Assembly (NCBI RefSeq): GCF_964253915.1
Contig: NZ_CAXUSG020000007.1
Coordinates: forward strand, 1 to 64,000
From: Metarhizobium sp964253915
GTDB taxonomy: Bacteria; Pseudomonadota; Alphaproteobacteria; Rhizobiales; Rhizobiaceae
Length of the DNA: 64,000 nucleotides
Direction: 5' to 3'
In this document: in pieces, positions 51,372 through 61,030 of the stretch
Numbering within the stretch: position 1 is the stretch's first letter
Layout of the letters: every line of letters starts with the position of its first letter
Notes under the pieces: model-generated
What the model saw: only the letters and a program-made list of their open reading frames with translations
Databases searched by the model: none
Told to the model about the DNA's origin: nothing
Program-made: the position numbers and the translations under genes

Positions 51372-52198
51372 GTTTTGTCGATCGCATGATCCCGCCCCGC
51401 CCCGCGCCTGCCATCGAAACCAAATCCGTCTCGGCCGCGCGTATCACCGGCATCCTGTTGCTTGTTCTGTGGGCCTCGCTCGCCGCGGCGCTGGCCTATA
51501 TGATGATTTCCAACTGGGATACCGACAAGTTCGTCCGCTACGGGCCGCGTTATCTCTCCGGCCTGTGGGTGACGGCCTCGCTCGTCACCCTGTCGATCGT
51601 CTTTGGCGCCGCCCTTTCCTTGCCGATTGCCTTTGCCCGCATGTCCGGCAACCGTGTGCTGAACGGCATCGCCTATGCCTATGTCTACATCTTCCGCGGC
51701 ACGCCGCTGCTGGCGCAGCTCTACCTGATCTATTACGGCCTCGGCTCCTTCCGGCCGCAGCTGGAATCCGTCGGCCTGTGGTGGTTCTTCCGCGAGGCCT
51801 GGTATTGCGGATTGTTGTCGATGACGCTCAACACCGCCGCCTACCAGGCGGAAATCCTGCGCGGCGCGATCCAGAGCGTGCCCAAGGGACAGCATGAGGG
51901 CGCCCAGTCGCTTGGATTGCCGCCGACCGTGACCTTCCGCAAGATCATCCTGCCGCAAGCGCTCATCGTCGCGTTGCGGCCCTATGGCAACGAAATCATC
52001 CTGATGATCAAGGGATCGGCCGTCGTCGCCGTCGTCACGGTGCTCGATCTCATGGGCCAGACGCGTTACGCCTTCTCGCGCACATTCGACTACCAGGCCT
52101 ATCTGTGGGCGGCGATCTTCTACCTCTCCATCGTCGAGGTACTGCGCCATGTCTGGGCGGCCATCGAAGCGCGACTGACGCGGCATCTCAAGCGCTGA
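51368..52198 (+). CDS. Amino-acid ABC transporter permease (HisM/OccM-like)
   Basis: 276 residues, about five membrane segments, with FRGTPLLAQLYLIYYGLGS and the EAA loop KGQHEGAQSLGLPPTVTFRK. It begins at a GTG overlapping the previous stop codon and would form the heterodimeric channel with the preceding permease. No gene for the HisP/OccP ATPase lies on either side; the next gene is usg. Confidence 0.92.
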   Translation: MSFVDRMIPPRPAPAIETKSVSAARITGILLLVLWASLAAALAYMMISNWDTDKFVRYGPRYLSGLWVTASLVTLSIVFGAALSLPIAFARMSGNRVLNGIAYAYVYIFRGTPLLAQLYLIYYGLGSFRPQLESVGLWWFFREAWYCGLLSMTLNTAAYQAEILRGAIQSVPKGQHEGAQSLGLPPTVTFRKIILPQALIVALRPYGNEIILMIKGSAVVAVVTVLDLMGQTRYAFSRTFDYQAYLWAAIFYLSIVEVLRHVWAAIEARLTRHLKR

Positions 52199-52357
52199 TC
52201 CGGTTAGCAGCACTCTCCGGACATTGCTGCTAACGTTTTGAAATTTCTATCGAAAAGGCTCATACACGGACTTTCGTAAAGCAGCCGTTAACCCTCGCAT
52301 GTTTCCATTTCAAGGACCACCCGACATCAGAGTGGAGCTTTGAAAGCGAGGTTGTCG

Positions 52358-52624
52358 ATGAACAAGGACATGGAACTGCAACTGAAGGGCTACGGTCTCA
52401 CCACGGCCCATATCCTCTACCGCATGCCGGACCACCCGACCATTCTGCAAACCTTCGTCTGGCAGGCCTACGACCTCGCCCCCGACTTCCCGGAAATGAA
52501 GACGTTTCTGAAATTCTGGCAGCAGAAGCTCGACGGCCCGCTGCACTCCGTGCGCTATTTCCACCGCAAGCTCATCTCGGCCAGCGAATGGCGCGGCCTC
52601 AGGGGCGAATTCATCCTCAATTGA
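52358..52624 (+). CDS. Usg family protein
   Basis: 88 residues: MELQLKGYGLTTAHILYRMP, TFVWQAYDLAPDFPEMKTF and RYFHRKLISASEWRG are the Usg signature, a small protein named for its position upstream of trpF genes in some alphaproteobacteria. Its function is not known and no trp gene is near. ATG 52358 has GCGAGG upstream. Confidence 0.88.
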   Translation: MNKDMELQLKGYGLTTAHILYRMPDHPTILQTFVWQAYDLAPDFPEMKTFLKFWQQKLDGPLHSVRYFHRKLISASEWRGLRGEFILN

Positions 52625-52737
52625 AGCGGTCCGGACAGACCGGCGCAGCGAAACGGGCGGCGCGGCAAAGCGTTCCCTTGCCAATCGGCCTTGCGGAGCT
52701 TAGAGGCAGTCGAAACGACTTCAGCTAGGAACCGGCC

Positions 52738-53550
52738 ATGACCAAGATCGACGAAGAAGCGCTCGCAGAAGCCTACAATCGCGCCCTGGCGCTTGAAAAA
52801 GCCGGCGATGTCGATGCCGCCGTCAAGGCTTATCAAGAGGTACTGGCGCTCGACCCCGAGGACCACGGCGGGGCCGCCGTCCGTATCGCCGCCATGGGCC
52901 GGGGCGACACGCCACCCAAGGCGCCTGACGCCTATGTCGAAACCCTCTTCGACCAGCATGCCGAAGTGTTCGAGGACGTGCTGGTCGAGCAGCTGGGTTA
53001 TGCCGTGCCGATGATGGTGCGCCAGCGGCTGCAAGCCCTCGGCCTCGGGCCGTTCAAACGCCTGCTCGACCTCGGCTGCGGCACCGGCCTGACCGGCGAA
53101 GCGCTGCGGGACATGGTCGATGACCTGACCGGCATCGACATTTCCGAAAACATGGTGGAAATCGCCCACGAAAAGGAAGTCTACGAGACCCTTTACGTCG
53201 CCGAAGTCGAGGACTTTCTCGAAGACAACGACGACGAGCCGTTCGACATCGTCACCGCCACCGACGTGCTGCCCTATCTCGGCGCGCTCGAGCCGCTGTT
53301 CTTCGGCACCGCCGAAAACCTGCTGCCCGGCGGCATCTTCGCCTTCTCCTCGGAAACCCTGCCGGAAGAAACCTTTGCCGGCCGCGCCTACATGGTCAAC
53401 GCCAAGCAGCGTTTCGCCCACACGGAAGGCTATGTCCGCGACCGCCTGGAGGCCACCGGTTTCGAACTCATCGACATCACCAACATCAACGTGCGCATGG
53501 AAGAGGGCCAGCCGACGCCGGGTCATCTGGTGATTGCAAGGCTGAAATAA
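52738..53550 (+). CDS. TPR-containing class I SAM methyltransferase
   Basis: 270 residues. A TPR-like helix pair at residues about 8-42 (ALAEAYNRALALEKAGDVDA) precedes a Rossmann methyltransferase domain with motif I LLDLGCGTGLTGEAL and acidic LTGIDISENMVE. Resembles the predicted methyltransferases with a TPR start seen in rhizobia; substrate unknown. AGGA precedes the ATG. Confidence 0.88.
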   Translation: MTKIDEEALAEAYNRALALEKAGDVDAAVKAYQEVLALDPEDHGGAAVRIAAMGRGDTPPKAPDAYVETLFDQHAEVFEDVLVEQLGYAVPMMVRQRLQALGLGPFKRLLDLGCGTGLTGEALRDMVDDLTGIDISENMVEIAHEKEVYETLYVAEVEDFLEDNDDEPFDIVTATDVLPYLGALEPLFFGTAENLLPGGIFAFSSETLPEETFAGRAYMVNAKQRFAHTEGYVRDRLEATGFELIDITNINVRMEEGQPTPGHLVIARLK

Positions 53551-53661
53551 GCCGGTCACAGCGACCGGGTTGCGGAGCAAGCCCGATCGCCGTGGTTATG
53601 CCCTTTCCCCGCCCCTGCCTTTCGGCTAAGCCTGTCGCTCGATTTCTGAGGAGCAGCACGC

Positions 53662-54534
53662 ATGGCAAAAGTCGCATTCATCGGCCTTGGGGTCATGGGA
53701 TATCCCATGGCAGGCCACCTGAAGACCAAGGGCGGACACGACGTCACCGTCTACAACCGCACCTTCTCGAAGGCGGAGGCCTGGGTGGCGGCTTACGGCG
53801 GCAAGGCGGAAAAGACGCCGGCAGACGCCGCCCGCGATGCGGATTTCGTTTTCACCTGCGTCGGTAACGACGACGACCTGCGCTCCGTCACCATCGGCGA
53901 GGACGGCGTGATTGCCGCCCTCAAGCCCGGTGCCGTGCTGATCGACAACACCACCGCCAGCGCCGAAGTCGCCCGCGAGTTCGACGAAGCCGCTCGCGCC
54001 AAAGGTTGCGCCTTCATCGACGCCCCGGTCTCCGGCGGCCAAGCGGGCGCGGAAAACGGCGTGCTCACCGTCATGTGCGGTGGCGAGGAAGCCGTCTTCG
54101 AAAAGGCGCGGCCGGTCATCGACGCTTATGCCCGCATGGTCGGGCTGATGGGGCCTGTCGGCAGCGGTCAATTGGCCAAGATGGTCAACCAGATCTGCAT
54201 CGCCGGCCTCGTGCAGGGGCTCGCGGAAGGCATCCACTTCGGCAAACAGGCCGGTCTCGATATCGAGAAGCTGGTCGAGGTCATCTCCAAGGGCGCGGCC
54301 GGCTCCTGGCAGATGGAAAACCGCCACAAGACGATGAACCAGGACAAGTACGATTTCGGCTTCGCCGTCGACTGGATGCGCAAGGATCTCGGCATCGTGC
54401 TCTCCGAAGCCCGCCGCAACGGCGCCAAGCTGCCGGTGACGGCACTGGTCGACCAGTTTTACGGCGACGTCCAGCAGATGGGTGGCCGGCGCTGGGATAC
54501 GTCGTCCCTGCTCGCCCGCCTGGAAAAGAAATGA
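53662..54534 (+). CDS. NAD(P)-dependent oxidoreductase, 3-hydroxyisobutyrate dehydrogenase family
   Basis: 290 residues. N-terminal dinucleotide fold FIGLGVMGYPMAGHL, substrate motif DAPVSGGQAGAENG, catalytic lysine region GSGQLAKMVNQI, and NRHKTMNQDKYDFGFAVDWMRKD in the C-terminal helical domain. Family members reduce or oxidise beta-hydroxyacids (3-hydroxyisobutyrate, tartronate semialdehyde, gamma-hydroxybutyrate); this one cannot be assigned. Ends in ATGA overlapping the next gene. Confidence 0.9.
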   Translation: MAKVAFIGLGVMGYPMAGHLKTKGGHDVTVYNRTFSKAEAWVAAYGGKAEKTPADAARDADFVFTCVGNDDDLRSVTIGEDGVIAALKPGAVLIDNTTASAEVAREFDEAARAKGCAFIDAPVSGGQAGAENGVLTVMCGGEEAVFEKARPVIDAYARMVGLMGPVGSGQLAKMVNQICIAGLVQGLAEGIHFGKQAGLDIEKLVEVISKGAAGSWQMENRHKTMNQDKYDFGFAVDWMRKDLGIVLSEARRNGAKLPVTALVDQFYGDVQQMGGRRWDTSSLLARLEKK

Positions 54535-54929
54535 TGACGGCGGCCCCGGCGCGCATCCTGGGCCTATGTCTTGCCCTGTTTTGCGCTGCCGGGGCACCGG
54601 TACACGCGTCTTCTGCCCAATCGCAGGAGGTCGAGACGGAGATCGTCGAGGTCCTGCATCGGACGATCGCCGCCTGCTGGTCGCTGCCGGCGACACAGGT
54701 GGCGCAGCCGGTCGTCACCTACCGCATCCATCTCGCCCTTGATGGCGCGCTCATCGGCGAGCCGGAGCTTGTCGCGCCCACCGGCGAGGACGGCAAAAAT
54801 CCGATCGCCGCCAGCGCCCGCCGCGCCATCCTTCGCTGCGCCCCGTTCACGGCCATGCAGCCCTATGCGGAAAGCTACGACGTCTGGAAACAGATAGATC
54901 TGCGTTTCGACGCATCGGATCTGCGATGA
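54531..54929 (+). CDS. Secreted protein with TolA C-terminal-like domain
   Basis: 132 residues with a signal peptide (LGLCLALFCAAGAPVHA). The rest (ACWSLPATQVAQPVVTYRIH ... ARRAILRCAPF) resembles the C-terminal domain of TolA/TonB in alphaproteobacteria, including the cysteine pair ACW ... RCAPF. No membrane anchor, proline-rich or helical spacer is present, so it is not a full TolA. Overlaps the dehydrogenase (ATGA) before it and alkD (ATGA) after it. Function unknown. Confidence 0.78.
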   Translation: MMTAAPARILGLCLALFCAAGAPVHASSAQSQEVETEIVEVLHRTIAACWSLPATQVAQPVVTYRIHLALDGALIGEPELVAPTGEDGKNPIAASARRAILRCAPFTAMQPYAESYDVWKQIDLRFDASDLR

Positions 54930-55624
54930 CCGACGACACGCCCCGTCCGGATTGGGACGCGCAACAGCTGTGCGCCTATCTCGAAACACTGCGGTCGGAA
55001 GCCAATATCGCCGGCATGGCCCGTTTCGGCATCGTCACGGACAGGGCGCTCGGCATTTCCAATCCAGACCTGCAGAAGATCGCCCGCAAGGCAAAACGCA
55101 ACCACGAACGCGCCATGGCTCTGTGGAACAGCGATATCCGCGAGGCGCGCATGCTGGCGCTCTATACGGCCGAGCCGAAACGCCTGACACCATCACAGGC
55201 GCAGACCTGGGCCGGCGATTTCAATTCCTGGGAAATTGTCGACACCGCCGCAGACCTGTTCGTAGAGGCCGGCCTGACTGCCCTTATCCCGGTTTTTGCC
55301 AGGGACGAACGCGAATTTGTCCGGCGCACCGCCTTTGCCATGATCGCCGGCGCTGCGGTCCATATGCGCAAGGAGCCCGACGAGACCTTGATCGCCTTCC
55401 TGACGCTGATCGAAACGCATGCTTGCGATCCGCGCAACTTCGTCCGCAAAGCCGTCAACTGGGCACTTCGCAACATCGGCAAACGCAATCGCGCCTGCCA
55501 TGCCGCCGCCCTCGCACTCGCCCACCGCCTCGCCGAGAGTTCGGACAAGACGGCACGCTGGATCGGCAAGGACGCCGTGCGGGAATTGACCAGCGAAAAG
55601 ATCCTGAACCGCCTGAAGCCGTAA
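54926..55624 (+). CDS. DNA alkylation repair protein (AlkD-like)
   Basis: 232 residues of HEAT-like helical repeats in the AlkD family: FGIVTDRALGISNPDLQKIA, LWNSDIREARMLALY, WAGDFNSWEIVDTAADLF, RDEREFVRRTAFAMIAGAAV and CDPRNFVRKAVNWALRNIGK. AlkD removes alkylated bases such as 3- and 7-methylpurines without flipping them. Last gene of the overlapping three-gene unit with the dehydrogenase and TolA-like genes. Confidence 0.92.
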   Translation: MTDDTPRPDWDAQQLCAYLETLRSEANIAGMARFGIVTDRALGISNPDLQKIARKAKRNHERAMALWNSDIREARMLALYTAEPKRLTPSQAQTWAGDFNSWEIVDTAADLFVEAGLTALIPVFARDEREFVRRTAFAMIAGAAVHMRKEPDETLIAFLTLIETHACDPRNFVRKAVNWALRNIGKRNRACHAAALALAHRLAESSDKTARWIGKDAVRELTSEKILNRLKP

Positions 55625-55641
55625 AGCCCGATGGAACCGGC

Positions 55642-56130
55642 TTACTCCTCGCCGGCCTTCTGGTTTTCCAGAACCATGTAATCCAGCGGCAGCTGCGTCG
55701 TGTATTTGATCTGCTCCATGGCGAAGGCAGAGGAGACGTCGCGGATCTCGATCTTGGCGATCAGCCGCTTGTAGAAGGCGTCATAGGCGCCGATATCGGG
55801 CACCACGACGCGCAGCAGGTAGTCGACATCGCCGCTCATGCGGTAGAATTCCACCACCTCAGGGAAATCCACCACCACTTCCGAGAACCGCTTCAGCCAT
55901 TCGATCGAATGGGCATTGGTGCGGATCGAAACGAACACCGTCACCTTGGTGTTGACCTTGACGGGATCGAGAAGCGCCACACGGCGGCGGATGACGCCAT
56001 CCTCTTCCATCTTCTGGATACGGCGCCAGCAGGGTGTCGTCGACAGGCCGACCTTCTTGGCGAGGTCTGCCACTGCAAGCGTCGAATCCTCCTGCAGCAG
56101 ACGCAAAATCTTTCGGTCCAGTCTATCCAT
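55642..56130 (-). CDS. Lrp/AsnC family transcriptional regulator
   Basis: 162 residues. N-terminal helix-turn-helix (LDRKILRLLQEDSTLAVADL, then KKVGLSTTPCWRRIQKME) and C-terminal RAM ligand-binding domain with FYRMSGDVDYLLRVVVPD. Lrp-type feast/famine regulators respond to amino acids. ATG 56130 is used; a GTG one codon earlier is possible. Convergent with alkD (17 bp apart); target genes unknown. Confidence 0.93.
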   Translation of the reverse strand: MDRLDRKILRLLQEDSTLAVADLAKKVGLSTTPCWRRIQKMEEDGVIRRRVALLDPVKVNTKVTVFVSIRTNAHSIEWLKRFSEVVVDFPEVVEFYRMSGDVDYLLRVVVPDIGAYDAFYKRLIAKIEIRDVSSAFAMEQIKYTTQLPLDYMVLENQKAGEE

Positions 56131-56201
56131 CACTTCGGCCCCTAGCGAATTATTTTCTCTTTATACCGCAAAAATCGCCCAAAGGAAGAATATTGTTTCA
56201 T

Positions 56202-56828
56202 TCACAGACGTTCCCGAACCTGCTTTCTGAGGAAAGACAGCAATTCATCCTCGAACCACGGATTTTTCCGCAACCATCCGGTGTTTCTCCAGCTCGGATG
56301 CGGCAAGGGCAGCACTTTCGGCCCTTCTTCCGCCTGCCAATACTGCCGCCATGCCATCACCGTGGCGGTCATCGAGGCCTGTCGTCGCGGCCCGAGATGC
56401 CACGCCTGCGCGTACTGGCCGACCGCCAGCACCATGTCGACCTGCGGCATGGCATCGATTGCCCTCTGCCGCCAGAACGGCGCGCATTCGCGGCGCGGCG
56501 GCAGGTCGCTGCCCTTGGCATCATAACCGGGAAAACAGAAGCCCATCGGCACGATGGCGAAACGGCCGGCATCGTAAAACGTCTCGCGGTCGACATCGAG
56601 CCAGGCGCGCAGCCGGTCGCCGGAAGCATCGTTGAACGGCAGCCCGCTCTCATGCACCCGCAAGCCCGGTGCCTGGCCGGCAATCAGAATCCGCGCCGTC
56701 GCCGACAGCACCACCACAGGCCGAGGCTCGTGCGGCAACCGGTCCACCATGCCGCGCGCCGGCGCGTCGCGACAGAGACGACAGGCGGCAATCGCCGCCG
56801 ACAAAGCCTCAAGCGTCTCTCCACTCAC
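56202..56828 (-). CDS. Uracil-DNA glycosylase family protein (Fe-S type)
   Basis: 208 residues. The cysteines CRLC (near residue 16) and, much later, GFCFPG ... RRECAPFW (18 residues apart) fit the 4Fe-4S cluster of family 4/5 UDGs. Other motifs are ILIAGQAPGLRVHESGLPFN and PLPHPSWRN. It removes deaminated bases from DNA. It starts at a GTG overlapping the stop codon of the upstream SNase gene (GTGA), so the two are co-translated. Confidence 0.88.
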   Translation of the reverse strand: MSGETLEALSAAIAACRLCRDAPARGMVDRLPHEPRPVVVLSATARILIAGQAPGLRVHESGLPFNDASGDRLRAWLDVDRETFYDAGRFAIVPMGFCFPGYDAKGSDLPPRRECAPFWRQRAIDAMPQVDMVLAVGQYAQAWHLGPRRQASMTATVMAWRQYWQAEEGPKVLPLPHPSWRNTGWLRKNPWFEDELLSFLRKQVRERL

Positions 56829-57391
56829 GGCGTAGCCTCCCGCAGGCCGAGCCGGAAGGCTATGGCGTCGAGCCAGGACGGTACCTCCGACATCATGCCG
56901 TCGCGGTGGCGCCAGTCGGCCGGCCTGTCGAACGGTCCGGACCAGATGCCGGTTTTATCGCGGCGCGCGGCCTGTTCCTCGGTATCATACCGGCCGGTAG
57001 ATACGGCGAGACCATGCCGGACCAGTTCCGCAGCGGGATCTGCCCCATCGACGCTGCAGGTTACCAGGAGACGTCCGTAGCGGTCGCGGTCGCGGCCGCT
57101 GCATTGCACCTGCCGGTTGGCAAGCGTCTCCTGCAGCCGTGTTCGGGCCGCCTCGCCGCAAGCCCAGACCTTTTCACCCTCACCGCAGGATTGCCGAAGT
57201 TCCGGCGCGTCGAGGCCGACAAGCCGCAGCCGGCCACTTTCAGTCGCCAGCGTATCGCCATCGACGACCTCGAAAGGCCCCTTCATCTCTACCTCTCTTG
57301 CCGCCTGCAGCTTGAGCGCGATCAGGCCGATGAAGGCGAGAAGCGCAAAGGTCGTCACCCCGTCGCGCAGCAGGCGAAAACCGCGTTTCAC
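56825..57391 (-). CDS. Thermonuclease family protein (SNase fold), membrane-anchored or secreted
   Basis: 188 residues. N-terminal hydrophobic segment (FALLAFIGLIALKLQA) acting as signal or anchor, then a staphylococcal nuclease-like domain: FEVVDGDTLA, LRLVGLDAPELRQSCGEG and DRDRYGRLLVTC, where the conserved Asp, Arg and Glu positions are visible. Start is GTG 57391. First gene of the SNase-UDG unit. Confidence 0.88.
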   Translation of the reverse strand: MKRGFRLLRDGVTTFALLAFIGLIALKLQAAREVEMKGPFEVVDGDTLATESGRLRLVGLDAPELRQSCGEGEKVWACGEAARTRLQETLANRQVQCSGRDRDRYGRLLVTCSVDGADPAAELVRHGLAVSTGRYDTEEQAARRDKTGIWSGPFDRPADWRHRDGMMSEVPSWLDAIAFRLGLREATP

Positions 57392-57515
57392 ACTTTCGTC
57401 CCTATTCCCAACAAACCCTGAGTAAAGATGGAAAACAAATTCTTTCCCGGCAGCAATCTCTTAAGGATTCGCCGCTAGGCTGCAATCATCGACCGGTATT
57501 GCGTTCATTGGACCC

Positions 57516-59051
<1,536 letters not shown>

Positions 59052-59111
59052 GGGCAGTTTCAGACGCAAGGCGGGACGCGGCAAGGCAAGGCTGCCTCGC
59101 CGCAAAGACGA

Positions 59112-59879
59112 TCAGTATTTGCCACCGATGCGCTTGCCGTTCATTTCACCCTGCTTGGTGACGAACTTCATGCGCACCCCGTATTCCCGCAGGGTGAAAC
59201 GTGCATCGAGCCTGCCGATCTTGTAAGGCAGCCAGAACGCCGACTGGAACCATTTGACGAAATCGCTGCGCGTCGGAAACCAGTATTCGCCGAAGTTGGG
59301 ATCGAACAGGCAGACATCCTGCCCGACGAAGGCCGCCATGCAGTGACCGCCACCAGGGCCGTATACGCCGATCATGACGTAGAAGCCTGCGGTGATCTTC
59401 GACGACACCAGCCCGTTCGAAAGCTGGACACCGACATTGCCGGACGACTTGTTGCCTTCCATGATCGTCCGTTCCTGGCGCAAACCGCCGACGCCCTGAA
59501 CGGTCTTCGTCCGGCGCATCAGCCCTTGAGAAAACAGGTAGATCTCCGAAGCACGGTCCTGATCGGTCTTTCCCGAAGGATCGCGAAGCGTCTCGCCGTG
59601 GATCTGGTTGAAGGCGAGGTTGACGACGGCCGCCTTGTTGATCTTGCCGTTATCGTCATAGATCCAGTTGAACAGCGAGGAATCGTTGGCGTGCATGGCA
59701 ATCCATTTCGCCGATGTCGCCTCGCAGATGCCTTCGCGCGTGGTCTCGTGCTTGCTGATGATGCTGTTCACCGGCTCCAGGCATTGCGAATAGGCCGATG
59801 TTTGAAAACCATTGTGCTTCTTCGCGCTGGACGCGAGAATCTTGATGTATTGTTTAACAACGAATTGTGCGAGCCCCAC
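59112..59879 (-). CDS. YopT-like (C58) cysteine peptidase, copy 1
   Basis: 255 residues, no signal peptide or membrane segment. The C58/YopT pattern is visible: catalytic Cys in EGICEATSAKWIAMH (C52), His in GGGHCMAAFVGQD (H179) and Asp in CLFDPNFGEYWFP (D193), with H-D spacing like that of YopT/AvrPphB/NopT. Such proteases are usually effectors delivered into eukaryotic cells; no secretion system is in the window. Start is GTG 59879 behind a very strong AAGGAGGG; its first residues MGLAQFVVKQ match copy 2 (MGLQQFIVQQ), which confirms the start. About half identical to copy 2 by eye. Confidence 0.82.
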   Translation of the reverse strand: MGLAQFVVKQYIKILASSAKKHNGFQTSAYSQCLEPVNSIISKHETTREGICEATSAKWIAMHANDSSLFNWIYDDNGKINKAAVVNLAFNQIHGETLRDPSGKTDQDRASEIYLFSQGLMRRTKTVQGVGGLRQERTIMEGNKSSGNVGVQLSNGLVSSKITAGFYVMIGVYGPGGGHCMAAFVGQDVCLFDPNFGEYWFPTRSDFVKWFQSAFWLPYKIGRLDARFTLREYGVRMKFVTKQGEMNGKRIGGKY

Positions 59880-60152
59880 GGCGACCCTCCTTAGGGAAAT
59901 GGGCAATGCCCTCCAAAACCTCTTCGGGTGACGGTTTCGACAAACCATGCACCAACGGGTCAAAGGCTTGGCGGGCGTGGGCGCCGACGTCAACATTGCT
60001 CACCCGGCAACACCGGACGTGACCAATCTTGGCCGATCCATCACCCGCTTCTGCGCGCAATCGACGATGAAAATACGCCTATAAAGTGCAATTCTGCAGC
60101 CGTGGCGTAGAGTACGAAACACGCCCTGAGCTTGATTCTTCACGGCTGCGGA

Positions 60153-60893
60153 TCAATGTCCGCCCATGGCAACCCTGTTGATCCTGCCGTATTGAGTGAC
60201 GAACTTCATCTTCGGCGCGTACTCCCGGAGATGGAAATGGTGATCCAGATTTCCGATACGATAGGACAACCAGAAGCTTTCGTGGAACCATTTTACGAAA
60301 TTGGCCTGGTCCGGAAACCAGTATTCGCCGAAATTCGGATCGAAGAAGCAGATATCCTGGCCGATATAGGCGGCCATGCAATGCGCACCGCCGCTGCCGT
60401 AGATGCCGATCATCACATAGTAGCCGGTGATCAACCTGGAGGCCGTCATCGCCTTGGGTAGATTGATTCCGACATTGCCCACACCTTCGGCAAAGGATCG
60501 TGTCGGCACCATTTCGCGCCCGGATCGTGTCATCATCGGGTTGGTGCGGCGGATCAGCCCCTCGCCGAAGAGGAATTCCTCCGACGCCCGGTCCTGGCTT
60601 TTCTTGGCCTCGCCGGCCCGCTGCTGGGCGGCCAGATCGACGATGGCTGTTCTCTTGATCTTGCCGTTCTTGTCGTGAATCCATTGGAAGAAGGACGAAC
60701 CCTTGGCATGTTCCGCCACCCATCGCGCAGAACTCGCTTCGCAGATGCCTTCCGCCATCGCAGCATCACTGATCATGGAATAGACCGGTTCAAGCGACTG
60801 CGAATAGGTCGCCGTCTGGAAACCGCCGTATTGTTTGGCAGTCTTCCCGAGATGCTTGATGAATTGCTGCACGATGAACTGCTGCAGGCCCAT
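60153..60893 (-). CDS. YopT-like (C58) cysteine peptidase, copy 2
   Basis: 246 residues, a paralogue of the gene downstream of it. Probable triad: C51 (EGICEASSARWVAEH), H171 (GGAHCMAAYIGQD) and D185 (CFFDPNFGEYWFP). Starts MGLQQFIVQQFIKHL and has GGFQTATYSQ at about residue 23, also shared with copy 1. The copies differ most in the central 90 residues between Cys and His, the region that usually determines substrate. ATG 60893 follows CCGGGAGG. The gap of 273 bp to copy 1 has no clear gene. No chaperone gene is evident. Confidence 0.82.
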   Translation of the reverse strand: MGLQQFIVQQFIKHLGKTAKQYGGFQTATYSQSLEPVYSMISDAAMAEGICEASSARWVAEHAKGSSFFQWIHDKNGKIKRTAIVDLAAQQRAGEAKKSQDRASEEFLFGEGLIRRTNPMMTRSGREMVPTRSFAEGVGNVGINLPKAMTASRLITGYYVMIGIYGSGGAHCMAAYIGQDICFFDPNFGEYWFPDQANFVKWFHESFWLSYRIGNLDHHFHLREYAPKMKFVTQYGRINRVAMGGH

Positions 60894-61030
60894 GACGGTA
60901 GCCTCCCGGCGTTGTCGCAGCCGGCCCGCCGGCTGCCTTCAAACATACTCAACAGACAGACCGGCTGCGCCGCAAGGATCATCCGCGCTTGGCAGGCCAG
61001 GCCACCAAAAATAGTAAGCAATTCGCCAGC

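Noticed and set aside
59854..60060. 68-residue minus-strand frame between the C58 genes
   Set aside because: Starts at TTG without a ribosome binding site and overlaps the strong start of copy 1; kept only as a low-interest note.
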